The notes under the pieces are model-generated. The model had not been told where the DNA came from. It saw only the letters and a list, made by a program, of their open reading frames with translations, and ran no database searches. DNA of 22,886 nt from an uncultured Phascolarctobacterium sp. GTDB lineage: Bacteria > Bacillota > Negativicutes > Acidaminococcales > Acidaminococcaceae. Made by a program: the position numbers and the translations under genes. The stretch's first letter is position 1; each line of letters opens with the position of its first letter. Shown in pieces: positions 8,379 through 16,500 of the stretch. Location of the stretch: assembly GCA_905207485.1 (NCBI GenBank), contig CAJLLL010000034.1, forward strand, positions 1 to 22,886. Reading direction: 5' to 3'.

Positions 8379-8606
8379 ATGAAAGAATTGGTAGAAGTTA
8401 TGGCCAAGTCTTTGGTCAGCAATCCGTCTGCAGTAGTAGTGGAGGAGGAAACCACCGGTACAACTACGGTGCTCCGCCTCCATGTTGCTCCTGAAGATAT
8501 GGGCAAGGTTATCGGCAAACAAGGCCGTATTGCCAAAGCAATCCGTACCGTTATGAAAGCGGTTGCTACCCGTGAGAATGTAAAAGTGATTGTAGAAATC
8601 GTCTAA
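8379..8606 (+). CDS. khpA: KH-domain RNA-binding protein KhpA (YlqC)
   Basis: A small RNA chaperone-like protein of 75 residues, mostly a single type II KH domain with the loop VIGKQGRIAKAIR (GxxG = GKQG at 46-49). In other Firmicutes KhpA pairs with KhpB/EloR and binds many RNAs, affecting cell-wall growth and division. A GTG at 8370 would add three residues, but GAGG at 8365-8368 is 10 bases from the ATG at 8379 and only 1 base from the GTG, so ATG is preferred. This also gives the family start MKELVE. It lies between rpsP and ylqD in the usual Firmicute order. Confidence 0.94.
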   Translation: MKELVEVMAKSLVSNPSAVVVEEETTGTTTVLRLHVAPEDMGKVIGKQGRIAKAIRTVMKAVATRENVKVIVEIV

Positions 8607-8620
8607 AGGATGGGCTGATA

Positions 8621-9025
8621 ATGGATAAAATGTTGGTTAAGGTGCCTGTTGCCGTTAAAGCAAAAGTTACCGAAGATTTAAAACTGAAAATTATTGGCGA
8701 TGTCCAAAATACCATAAAAAATATCGACCTGGAAATCGAACATTTTGAGTTTCAGGCTAAAAAGGCACTTGCACAGGCTGCCGGTGATTTAAGCGTGCTG
8801 CCGGCTCTGCGCAATCAGATTGAAGCCGAAAGAAACAAACGCCAGGCTGCCAAGGCAGAAGCTGAAGCAAGGTTGAAACGTGCCGAAGATTTGCAAATCG
8901 GCTCTGAAATCGGCCACGGCACAATGGAACGCATGGTGGAAGTTACTGTAGGTACAGACCTTGATGCTCTTGCAAGAGCAGAAATTCTTACCGAAGACGG
9001 CAAAATCATTGCCTTCCGCGATTAA
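8621..9025 (+). CDS. ylqD: YlqD family protein
   Basis: A 134-residue protein of unknown role. I assign it to YlqD from its position between khpA and rimM (as in Bacillus subtilis), its length and its layout: a short beta-like N-terminus (LVKVPVAVKAKVTEDLK), a long charged, alanine-rich coiled coil (about 40-98) and a small C-terminal beta segment (about 105-134). There is no signal peptide, so it should be cytosolic. A second in-frame ATG occurs three codons in and could also serve as start. Its stop codon overlaps the rimM start (TAATG), indicating translational coupling and a link to ribosome maturation. Confidence 0.85.
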   Translation: MDKMLVKVPVAVKAKVTEDLKLKIIGDVQNTIKNIDLEIEHFEFQAKKALAQAAGDLSVLPALRNQIEAERNKRQAAKAEAEARLKRAEDLQIGSEIGHGTMERMVEVTVGTDLDALARAEILTEDGKIIAFRD

Positions 9026-9528
9026 TGGATAAACAAATTTGTATTGGAACAATCGTCGCTCCGCACGGTGTGCGGGGCGATATTCGTATATTGCCTCAAA
9101 CGGAGCATCCGGAACAGTTTCTTGATTTGGATTATCTGCTTTTGGAAGATGGGCGCACGCTGCATTTAACAAATGCCCGTTTTCATAAAAGAATGGTGCT
9201 GGTAAAGTGCCGTGAGGTCAATAATATGAATGAAGCTGAATTGCTGCGTGATAAAAAAGTTTTTATCCGCACGGAAGATTTGCCGGAACTTGAAGAAGGT
9301 GAATTTTATGTTGCGGATTTACTGGGGTGCAATGTTATTGATACGGACGGCGCGCAGGTAGGCGAACTGAAAGATGTTATAAGCACCGGCAGCAATGATG
9401 TATATGTAGTAAAAACTGATGACGGCAAAGAGATTTTAGTGCCGGCGCTTAAACAGCATGTTAAGGAAATTAATCCTGATGAACGCCGTATTGTTGTTGA
9501 ATTGCCGGAATGGGTTGATGAAAAATGA
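9025..9528 (+). CDS. rimM: Ribosome maturation factor RimM
   Basis: An assembly factor for the 30S head that binds S19 and helps 16S rRNA maturation. Of its 167 residues, the N-terminal RimM barrel carries IGTIVAPHGVRGDIRI (about 7-22), and the C-terminal PRC-barrel domain (about 92-165) starts with GEFYVADLLG and includes GSNDVYVV. Length is normal. The ATG overlaps the ylqD stop by one base, and the gene ends in an ATGA overlap with trmD, so the three are co-translated. Encoding RimM beside S16 and TrmD is the widespread bacterial arrangement. Confidence 0.96.
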   Translation: MDKQICIGTIVAPHGVRGDIRILPQTEHPEQFLDLDYLLLEDGRTLHLTNARFHKRMVLVKCREVNNMNEAELLRDKKVFIRTEDLPELEEGEFYVADLLGCNVIDTDGAQVGELKDVISTGSNDVYVVKTDDGKEILVPALKQHVKEINPDERRIVVELPEWVDEK

Positions 9529-10271
9529 AATTTTTATTTGTAACCCTCTTTCCTGAACTTATTGAGCAGGTGTGTGGTTATAGTATAGTCAAGCGCGGCA
9601 TTGAAGCAGGTCTTTTGAGCGTAAGCTGCATTAATCCGCGCGATTTTACTCATGATAAACACCGCACGGTTGACGATGCTCCATTTGGCGGCGGTGCCGG
9701 TATGGTACTAAAACCGGAGCCTTTTGTGGCTGCCATCCTCAAGGCAAAGGAAGAATTGCCTGATGCGCGTGTAATTGCTATGTGTCCCGGCGGCAGAACT
9801 TTAAAACAAAGCATTGTTGAAGATTATGCACATGCCGGGCAGGATTTAATTTTTGTCTGCGGACATTACGAAGGTTTTGATGAACGCATTTTTTACTGGG
9901 TTGATGAAAAACTTTCTGTTGGCGATTATGTGCTTACCGGCGGCGAATTGCCTGCACTGATGGTAATGGATGCGGTAGTAAGATTTATTCCGGGAGTGCT
10001 TGGCAAAATGGCAAGTGCCGAAGAAGATTCGTTCTCAACCGGACTTTTGGAATATCCGCAATATACCCGCCCGGTAGAGTTTGAAGGCTTAACCGTGCCG
10101 GAAATTTTGCGCAGCGGCAACCATGCGCTTATCGCCAAATGGCGCCGCAAACAGGCATTAAAGGCAACATATCTGCACAGGCCAGATTTGCTGCCGCAAA
10201 AATTTGACAAGGCAGATGGCAAGCTGATGGCAGAGATAAAGGCTGAACTGGCTGGTGAGGAAAATGGCTGA
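9525..10271 (+). CDS. trmD: tRNA (guanine-N1)-methyltransferase TrmD
   Basis: Makes m1G37 next to the anticodon of tRNAs reading CNN codons, using S-adenosylmethionine, which prevents +1 frameshifting. The 248-residue length is standard. The SPOUT trefoil-knot core includes FGGGAGMVLKPEP (54-66), CGHYEGFDER (112-121) and GDYVLTGGE (133-141). The catalytic aspartate lies in EEDSF (D168), followed by YPQYTRP (177-183). It acts as a homodimer. It overlaps rimM by 4 bases and the next methyltransferase gene by 8 bases. Confidence 0.97.
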   Translation: MKFLFVTLFPELIEQVCGYSIVKRGIEAGLLSVSCINPRDFTHDKHRTVDDAPFGGGAGMVLKPEPFVAAILKAKEELPDARVIAMCPGGRTLKQSIVEDYAHAGQDLIFVCGHYEGFDERIFYWVDEKLSVGDYVLTGGELPALMVMDAVVRFIPGVLGKMASAEEDSFSTGLLEYPQYTRPVEFEGLTVPEILRSGNHALIAKWRRKQALKATYLHRPDLLPQKFDKADGKLMAEIKAELAGEENG

Positions 10272-10836
10272 TTTATATTTAGGGCTGGTGCATTACCCGA
10301 TTTACAATAAAAGAATGAAGGTAATTGCTACGGCAGTAACGAATTTTGATATTCACGATATTGCCCGCACGGCACGCACCTATGATGTTAAAAAATATTT
10401 TTTAATACATCCGCAAAAAACGCAGGAAGAAATCATCAAAAAAATCATTGGCTACTGGCAGCAAGGCTATGGCAGAATTTATAACCCTGACCGCAGTGAA
10501 GCACTTGACAGGGTGGCATATGTAACAGATATTGCGGCTGCCGTTGGAGAAGTGCGCAGGCAAACAGGCAAAGAGCCTGTAACCATTACTACTGATGCCA
10601 GAGTTTACCCCAATACCATCAGCTATAAGGCTGCACGTGATATGCTGCAAAACTGCGACAGACCACTTTTGGTGCTGTTTGGCACAGGTTTTGGCATGGA
10701 AAAAGAAACCATGGCGGCTTTTGATTATATTTTGGAGCCGGTTTACGGGCCGAGCAATTATAATCACTTGTGCGTGCGCAGTGCCGTGGCGATTATTTTA
10801 GACCGCCTGGCAGGCGAATCGTGGTGGCAAAAATAA
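10264..10836 (+). CDS. SPOUT-type RNA methyltransferase (COG4752 family)
   Basis: A 190-residue predicted SAM-dependent RNA methyltransferase of the family often found between trmD and rplS in Firmicutes (COG4752; Pfam Methyltrn_RNA_4). The knot region is recognisable: PLLVLFGTGFGM (134-145), then EPVYGPSNYNHLCVRSAVAIILDRL, comparable to the SAM-binding loops of TrmD. An early conserved stretch, ATAVTNFDIHDIARTARTY, also fits SPOUT enzymes. An in-frame GTG at 10255 would add three residues, but the ATG at 10264 has GGTGAGG immediately upstream and the family start MADLYLGLVHYP, so it is preferred. The target RNA is not known to me. It is translationally coupled to trmD. Confidence 0.88.
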   Translation: MADLYLGLVHYPIYNKRMKVIATAVTNFDIHDIARTARTYDVKKYFLIHPQKTQEEIIKKIIGYWQQGYGRIYNPDRSEALDRVAYVTDIAAAVGEVRRQTGKEPVTITTDARVYPNTISYKAARDMLQNCDRPLLVLFGTGFGMEKETMAAFDYILEPVYGPSNYNHLCVRSAVAIILDRLAGESWWQK

Positions 10837-10850
10837 AATTGTAAAAATGT

Positions 10851-10879
10851 TTGCAACTTAATGCAGGCTATGATATAAT
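10851..10879 (+). promoter_or_regulatory. Promoter of rplS
   Basis: TTGCAA (10851-10856) and TATAAT (10874-10879) are 17 bp apart, and the -10 is extended by TGA. This gives rplS its own start in addition to readthrough from the upstream operon. Confidence 0.8.
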
Positions 10880-10885
10880 AACATT

Positions 10886-10950
10886 TGTGTAAAACGGACG
10901 GTCCGCTGTGAAGTGTTCGCACATGAACGTCTATGATTGAGGAGGAAATT
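10886..10950 (+). promoter_or_regulatory. Possible L19 mRNA leader
   Basis: About 65 nt lie between the predicted transcript start and the rplS ATG. It can form small hairpins (CGG/CCG around 10895-10905, TGTG/CACA at 10907-10923) and ends in a strong ribosome site, GGAGGAAATT. Firmicute rplS genes often carry an autoregulatory L19 leader, and this stretch sits in the right place. I could not match its exact consensus by eye. Confidence 0.35.
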
Positions 10951-11292
10951 ATGAACATTATTGAAGTTTTGGAACAAGAACAGCTTCGTTCCGACATCCC
11001 TGATTTTCGTGCAGGCGACACTGTAAAAGTTTATGTAAAGGTAGTTGAAGGCAGTCGTGAACGCGTTCAGATGTTTGAAGGCGTTGTTATTGCCCGCAGC
11101 GGCGGCGGTGTTCGTGAAACCTTTACCGTACGCCGTGTTTCTTATGGCGTTGGCGTAGAAAGAACTTTCCCTCTGCACAGCCCCAGAATTGAAAAAATCG
11201 AAGTTGCACGCCGTGGTATTGTTCGCCGTGCAAAACTCTACTATCTGCGTAACCTCACCGGTAAAGCAGCTCGTATCCGCGAACGCAGATAA
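10951..11292 (+). CDS. rplS: 50S ribosomal protein L19
   Basis: A large-subunit protein at the 30S-50S interface. The 113 residues match the family. FRAGDTVKVYVKVVEG, RVQMFEGVVIARSGGGVRETFTVRRVSYGVGVERTFP (in two parts around the Gly-rich turn) and the basic end GKAARIRERR are diagnostic. An upstream in-frame ATG at 10933 exists, but GGAGG sits 7 bases before the ATG at 10951, which also gives the usual N-terminus. It has its own promoter and is closed by a strong terminator, ending the long ribosomal/SRP block. Confidence 0.97.
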   Translation: MNIIEVLEQEQLRSDIPDFRAGDTVKVYVKVVEGSRERVQMFEGVVIARSGGGVRETFTVRRVSYGVGVERTFPLHSPRIEKIEVARRGIVRRAKLYYLRNLTGKAARIRERR

Positions 11293-11311
11293 CAGATTTA
11301 AACAGAAAAAC

Positions 11312-11348
11312 AAAAGCACCTCATACCAAGAGTATGGGGTGCTTTTTT
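11312..11348. terminator. Strong rho-independent terminator after rplS
   Basis: AAAAGCACCTCATAC (11312-11326) pairs with GTATGGGGTGCTTTT (11332-11346), with one internal T-G pair and a 5-base loop, followed by T-run. The A-run on the left would make it work from the minus side too. Confidence 0.92.
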
Positions 11349-11376
11349 CGTTGTTACGCATATAAACATAAAAAAT

Positions 11377-11403
11377 AAACAGGCGCATGTTTTACGCCTG
11401 TTT
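11377..11403 (-). terminator. Terminator of the DUF805 gene
   Basis: AAACAGGCG (11377-11385) pairs with CGCCTGTTT (11395-11403). On the minus strand the stem is followed by a T-rich stretch (11371-11376 and beyond), so it ends transcription coming from 11776. Confidence 0.8.
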
Positions 11404-11443
11404 GTATAAAGCATGGTTTAATTTGTTTTCTATGCTTCTAAAA

Positions 11444-11776
11444 TCAGCCGAACTGGTTGCGGTAAGGGTCGCTTTTGCCCCAGCATAAAAACACCAGTGA
11501 AATTAATGAAACAAGCTGAATGGGAAGGCTTACAAGCACTACCAGAGTTTTAGGCCAGTTAAGTCCCATGTCATGGCAGCGTCTTACAGCAAGAGACATT
11601 TGCGGTATCATAAAAATTGCTGATGCAGTTACTAATAACGGCATGTTCAAATATTGCCCCAAATAAAAAACGGCATATTCCAAAACATAAACAATTAAAT
11701 ATCTTTTAATAAATTCGTGGCGGTCAAGCCTGCCGTTAAATGTTAAAAAGTCATTAATCAGTTTAAAACTGTTCAT
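11444..11776 (-). CDS. DUF805 family inner-membrane protein
   Basis: A 110-residue membrane protein of the DUF805 family (YhaH/YiiR-like), function unknown. Family marks are FNGRLDRHEF at residues 13-22, before the first helix, and LAVRRCHDMGLNWPK at 62-76. Hydrophobic segments lie at about 24-42, 46-61 and 76-98, and the end (KSDPYRNQFG) matches the usual polar tail. The ATG is preceded by GGAGATGAC on the minus strand. It has its own consensus-like promoter and terminator, so it is a single gene between the ribosomal block and the porin. Confidence 0.85.
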   Translation of the reverse strand: MNSFKLINDFLTFNGRLDRHEFIKRYLIVYVLEYAVFYLGQYLNMPLLVTASAIFMIPQMSLAVRRCHDMGLNWPKTLVVLVSLPIQLVSLISLVFLCWGKSDPYRNQFG

Positions 11777-11820
11777 TATGTCATCTCCGTCTGTAAAAAT
11801 TTGTAAAGCTTTCTTTATTA

Positions 11821-11849
11821 ATTTTAACTTACGGGCAGTCTGCTGTCAA
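11821..11849 (-). promoter_or_regulatory. Promoter of the DUF805 gene
   Basis: On the minus strand, TTGACA (11844-11849) and TAAAAT (11821-11826) are separated by 17 bp, 44 bases before the start codon. Confidence 0.75.
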
Positions 11850-11911
11850 AGGTTTTAAAGATTTACTAATATTGTTGCGGTAGAATTTTGTAAAAATTTA
11901 ACAATCAAAAC

Positions 11912-11940
11912 TTGAATTTTCAGAAATTATGAGTTAAAAT
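11912..11940 (+). promoter_or_regulatory. Promoter of the SLH porin gene
   Basis: TTGAAT (11912-11917) and TAAAAT (11935-11940) are 17 bp apart. Transcription would start near 11947, leaving an unusually long leader before the porin ATG at 12136. Confidence 0.7.
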
Positions 11941-11946
11941 ATAAAT

Positions 11947-12135
11947 AAGTTGAGTGAGACTGAGGAGTCACTTAACTGTGTTTAGTGTTTATAAACCGCT
12001 GAGGATGAAAAATGTTAAAGTAAACAGTTCGCAGAGTAGAGGAAACCAGGAGACTCGCACGAAACGGCTGATGAAACGGCAGATTTTATCCGCAGGCGTT
12101 TTATAAAAATAAACGTTCCTGAGGAGGAATACATT
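11947..12135 (+). promoter_or_regulatory. Long 5' leader of the porin mRNA
   Basis: About 189 nt with no convincing standard gene. It opens with a stem-loop at 11949-11976 (GTTGAGTGA pairing TCACTTAAC, with GAGG in the loop). Next come possible mini-ORFs around 12005-12106, a 12-nt tandem repeat at 12061-12084, and a weak AGG-CGTTT/AAACG-CCT hairpin at 12094-12120. It ends in a strong ribosome site, GAGGAGG, 9 bases before the ATG. I recognise no known riboswitch. A structured leader that stabilises an abundant porin mRNA, or an RNA-based control site, is an inference. Confidence 0.55.
12061..12084 (+). repeat. 12-nt tandem repeat in the porin leader
   Basis: GAAACGGCTGAT is followed directly by GAAACGGCAGAT, identical at 11 of 12 positions. 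It lies 52 bases before the porin start codon. Confidence 0.8.
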
Positions 12136-13395
12136 ATGAAAAAATCTTTAGTACTTGCAATGGCTATGGCTCTTGGCGTTACTGCATCCGCATATGCAGC
12201 TAACCCGTTCAGCGATGTACCGGCTGGCCACTGGGCTTATGACGCAGTAAACAAACTGGCAGCAGAAGGCGTAGTAGACGGTTATCCTGATGGCACCTAC
12301 GGCGGCGACAAACTGATGACCAGATATGAAATGGCACAGATTGTAGCAAAAGCAATGGCAAAAGGCGCTAATGTTGATAAACTGGCAGCTGAATTTGCTG
12401 ACGAACTGGACAGCCTCGGCGTACGCGTAGCTAACCTCGAGAAAAAATCCGACAACGTAAAAATCACCGGTCAGATCCGTGCTTCCTATCGTGATGCTGA
12501 TGATAAAGGTCATCAGGGACGTCTGCGTACCCGTTTGTTTGTAAATGGTGCTATTAATGAAGACTGGACTTACACCGGACGTTTTGAAAACAATCAGTAT
12601 TATGCAGAAAGCGCTGATGACGAAGGCGTTGATCGTGGCGGTTATGGCGATGACGATGTTGATTTCAACTGGGCATATGTAACCGGTCGTGTTGGCGGCG
12701 TTAAAGTAGAAGCCGGCCGTCAGGACTTTACCTATGCAGATGTAGTTGATGTTCGCGGTGATGGTGTTAAACTTGCTTATGGCGATGATGTAAAAGTTAC
12801 CGGCTGGGCATTCAAAGGCAGCGAAGACCTTGATATGGATTTAGTTGATGAAAAAACTAAGCTTGCTATCAGCGAAGGCGACCGTGTGTATGTTGCTGGT
12901 GTAGAAGCTGGTTTTGGTGCAGTTGATACTGCTGTAAGATATTACAGAGCAGATACTGTTGCTGATAATGAAATTGTTGAAGTTGCTCTTTCAGGTGAAA
13001 TTGCTAAAGACCTGACCCTGAGAGGTTCCTGGTTCAACGGTACTATTAATAATGCAACTGAAGCAAAGGTCAATGGTGGTGATGCTGATACCAATGGCTG
13101 GTTGGTAGGACTTTCTTACGCTGGTGCTAAAGCTGATGAAGTAGGTTCTTGGGGCGTATATGCAACTTATAGCGATCGTCCTATGGCAACCTATTTGCTG
13201 CCGACTAACTTCAGCGGTTATGCAGTACCGTTTGCTGATATAGATGAAGGCGATGGTTATGAAGGTTATGAAGTAGGCGCTAACGTAACACTTGCTAAAA
13301 ACATTGTTGCTGGCGTTAAATACTTCGATTATGAATCCCGTGAAGGCAATGGCGATTCTCAGACCCTGTGGTCCGAAGTTATCTTCACTTTCTAA
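12136..13395 (+). CDS. SLH-domain outer-membrane porin (OmpM-like)
   Basis: An outer-membrane beta-barrel with an N-terminal peptidoglycan-binding SLH domain, the main porin/tether type of Negativicutes. Of its 419 residues, the signal peptide is 1-21 (MKKSLVLAMAMALG, cleavage after AYA). The SLH domain is at about 24-75 (FSDVPAGHWAYDAVNKL, GVVDGYPDGTYGG, MTRYEMAQIVAKAM). A short coiled-coil linker spans about 79-104, followed by a barrel from about 108 with alternating strands rich in Gly, Asp and aromatic residues and no cysteine. The last residues, EVIFTF, end in Phe, as outer-membrane proteins do for assembly by BamA. The clean ribosome site, codon bias and strong terminator suggest high expression. 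In related species such SLH domains bind polyamine-modified peptidoglycan; whether that holds here is inference. Confidence 0.94.
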   Translation: MKKSLVLAMAMALGVTASAYAANPFSDVPAGHWAYDAVNKLAAEGVVDGYPDGTYGGDKLMTRYEMAQIVAKAMAKGANVDKLAAEFADELDSLGVRVANLEKKSDNVKITGQIRASYRDADDKGHQGRLRTRLFVNGAINEDWTYTGRFENNQYYAESADDEGVDRGGYGDDDVDFNWAYVTGRVGGVKVEAGRQDFTYADVVDVRGDGVKLAYGDDVKVTGWAFKGSEDLDMDLVDEKTKLAISEGDRVYVAGVEAGFGAVDTAVRYYRADTVADNEIVEVALSGEIAKDLTLRGSWFNGTINNATEAKVNGGDADTNGWLVGLSYAGAKADEVGSWGVYATYSDRPMATYLLPTNFSGYAVPFADIDEGDGYEGYEVGANVTLAKNIVAGVKYFDYESREGNGDSQTLWSEVIFTF

Positions 13396-13430
13396 TTTGT
13401 GCCTTACAACAGCATAAAATTAAAATAACT

Positions 13431-13460
13431 AAAGCGGATGGCTTATGCCATCCGCTTTTC
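13431..13460. terminator. Rho-independent terminator after the porin gene
   Basis: AAAGCGGATGGC (13431-13442) pairs perfectly with GCCATCCGCTTT (13447-13458) around a TTAT loop and is followed by T residues. It may also stop the convergent RND transcript, whose side has a weaker T-rich tail. Confidence 0.9.
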
Positions 13461-13525
13461 TGCGTTTATAGGGGCTGTTTTACAGTTTTATTTACTGCAC
13501 AAACATATATTAATTATTTAAGTAT

Positions 13526-16500
13526 TTACGCTTTTGTTATTTTAAATATTAATGAGTAAATTACCGGTAAAACTACCAGGGTCAGCAGCGTTGCGCCGGT
13601 AAGTCCGCAGGCGATAGCTACTGCCATAGATTCCCAAAACGGATTGGTGAACATGGGTATAAGCCCCAGCACGGTTGTAAGCGCTGCCAGCATAATTGGG
13701 CGGAAACGCACGATAGCAGATTCCAGCACGGCTTCATACGGTTGCATTCCTGCTGCTAAATGCAAATCAATCTGGTCAATGAGCACAACAGAGTTGCGTA
13801 TAATAATTCCCGTCAGCGAAAGAATACCAAGCTGCGCTAAAAAGCCCATTGATGAATTAAAGAGCAGCAGCCCGAGAACAACGCCGATAATGCCCATAGG
13901 CGCTGTGCATACAATTATAAACAACTTGCGTATATCTTTTAATTGCAGCATTAAAAGTACAAGCATGGTGATAAACATAACCGGTATTGGCACAAGCAGA
14001 TAGTTCAGCGCTTTATTGCTGCTTTCAAGCGGTCCGCCAATTTCAATGCTTGCTCCGGGCGGCAGTTTGCTTCTTAAATCTGCAAGGCTGTCATAAATTT
14101 GCTGCGTTACATCGTTACCGGTGTAGCCGGGTGCAATTCCTGCGTTAACTGTAACGGTAGGCAGCAGGTTGCGCCGCCAAATCATATTATCTTCGGCTTC
14201 GTAGCTGATATTGGCTACCTGCGCCAAGGGCACGCTACCTTTGCTTGTGGGAATGGAAAGCAGGCGCAGGTCAGAAATTTTTTCACGGTCAGCGGCGTCA
14301 AGGCGGAATACAAGGTCAATAGCCTGGTCGCCTTCGTAATACTGCGCTATGGTATAGCCGCTAAGCTCTGCCTGCAACGCTACTGCAACGGTCTGGCGGT
14401 CGATGCCCATTTGGCGCAGTTTATCGTTATCAATGGCAACTTTTACGGCGCCTGTTTTTTCCATCCAGTCAAAACGCGTCATAGTAACAGCAGGGTTTTG
14501 CAAAGCAATTTCACGCACCTGCTGCGCATAATTTTTGGCCATTGTTTCTGTAGGTGCTGATACCCGCAGCATTACAGGATAGGCAGAAGGAGGGCCAAGC
14601 GGGATAGACTTGCTGTAAATAACAGCTTCCGGTATTTCACGGGCTGCGAGTTCGTTAATTTTTTGTTCAAGCCTGTTTTTTGCTTCTACATCTTTGGTAA
14701 GAATGACAAGCTGTGCGTAGTTTTCACGCGGCTGAACAGGTTCTACAACTAGCACAAAACGTGGAGCGCTTTCGCCTACATAAGTGCCGATATTTAAAAT
14801 ATCCGGGTCATTTTTTAAAATGTCCGTCAGTTTCAGCGCCGCTTTTTCGGTAGCCTTAATGCTGCTGCCTTCCGGCATATTCATTTCAACCAAAAGTTCG
14901 GGGCGTACCGAGGGTGGGAAAAACTCTTTATCTATAAATTTTGTTAAAAACAGTGAAGCAAAAAAGGCGCCTACGGTAAGCGTTATAACGATGGCGCGGT
15001 GTGCCAGTGCCCAAACAAGAAGGCTGCGGAATTTTTGGTAAAACGGAGTTGTATAGGCGCTGCCTTCGGCAATTTTTTTAGGATGTACCCATTCATAACC
15101 GAGCACAGGGGCTACCGTTGCCGATACTACCCACGAAAGCATCAGCGCCAGGCTGATAACAATGAATAAACTGCCGGCAAATTCGCCTACATTGCCTTTG
15201 GAAAAATAAATGGGCGTAAATCCGATGCAGGTAATAACCGTGCCGGTTAAAAGCGGGATAGCGCAGGTTTCAAAAGCGTAACTTGCGGCTTTTTTGCGTT
15301 CCCAGCCTTCGGCCAGCTTAATTTCCATAAGTTCCACTACAACAATCGCATCATCAACAAGCATGCCGAGCGCAATAATCAGGGCGCCGAGTGATACTTT
15401 GTGCAAATCAATGCCAAGCGCATACATGCCGATAAAAGTGCCCAGCAGTACAAGCGGAATGCAGACGGAAATTACATAGCCGCAGCGCCGCCCCAGGCTG
15501 ATGAGGCTGACTGCCAGTACAATAATAACTGCTTCTTTAAGGCTCTGCGTAAATTCATCAATGGAATTTTTTACAACCTCTGGCTGATTGGCAACCTGAT
15601 GCAGCTCAAAACCAAGCGGAAGCTGCGCAGTAATTTGCGTAATAATATTGGCTAAGTTTTCGCCAAGGCGGATGTTGTTGCCGCCGTCTTCCATTGACAG
15701 GGCAATGCCAACGGCAGGCTGCCCGTTGAAGAAAAATTTTGGTTCGGGCGGGTCTGCATAGCCGCGTTTTACCTGAGCAATATCGCCAAGACGGAATACG
15801 CGCCCGTTTGCCTGTATGGGCAGAGAGGCAATATTTTCTACTGCATCCGGCATGCCGGTGAGGCGCAGGTAAACATTATCTTCCGGCGTTTCACTCATGC
15901 CGGCAGGTACCATGGCTGTCTGCGACTGAATTGCTGCTGCCAGTGTATCAAGTGGTATGCCAAGCTGGGCAAGTTTGCTGTTGGATACTTCCAGATAAAT
16001 TTTTTCCGGCTGTACGCCGATAAGTTCTACCTTTTTTACATCCGGAACAGTATAAAATATGCGTTTTATTTCTTCGGCTTTGCGGCGCATATCTTCGTAG
16101 CTGAAACTATCGGAAGTAAGCGCGTAAATATTGCCGTAAACATCATCAAAACGGTCATTAAAATACGGACCGTACACGCCTTGCGGCAGGTCGTCTTTAA
16201 TGTCGTTAATCATATTGCGCAGTTCCAGCCAGTGCGGGCGCACGTCTTCTTTATCGGCATCCTCTTTCAAATATACGTTGACAACGCAAATTCCGGGACG
16301 TGAATAGCTGGTGATATAATCAATATCGCTGGAAGCCTGCGCCTGTTTTTCAAGTTTATCGGCAACCTGCTCTTCCATTTCCTGCGCAGTCGCGCCGGGC
16401 CATGCTGCCGAAATTACCATTTGCTTAACGGTAAAACTTGGGTCTTCCGCACGGCCTAAGGTGTTATAACTGTAAATGCCTGCTACAAGGCATAAAAACA

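Noticed and set aside
10933..10950. Upstream in-frame ATG for rplS
   Set aside because: No ribosome site precedes it, while GGAGG inside this stretch is correctly placed for the ATG at 10951, which gives the normal L19 N-terminus.
13396..13525. Short open frame (13368-13559, plus) after the porin gene
   Set aside because: It begins inside the porin gene in another frame, crosses the porin terminator and lacks any coding character.
14099..14560. 153-codon plus-strand frame inside the RND permease gene
   Set aside because: Antisense to a clear RND coding region with intact motifs; the translation looks like no protein family and has no promoter or ribosome site. The 16540-16977 plus frame was rejected for the same reason.
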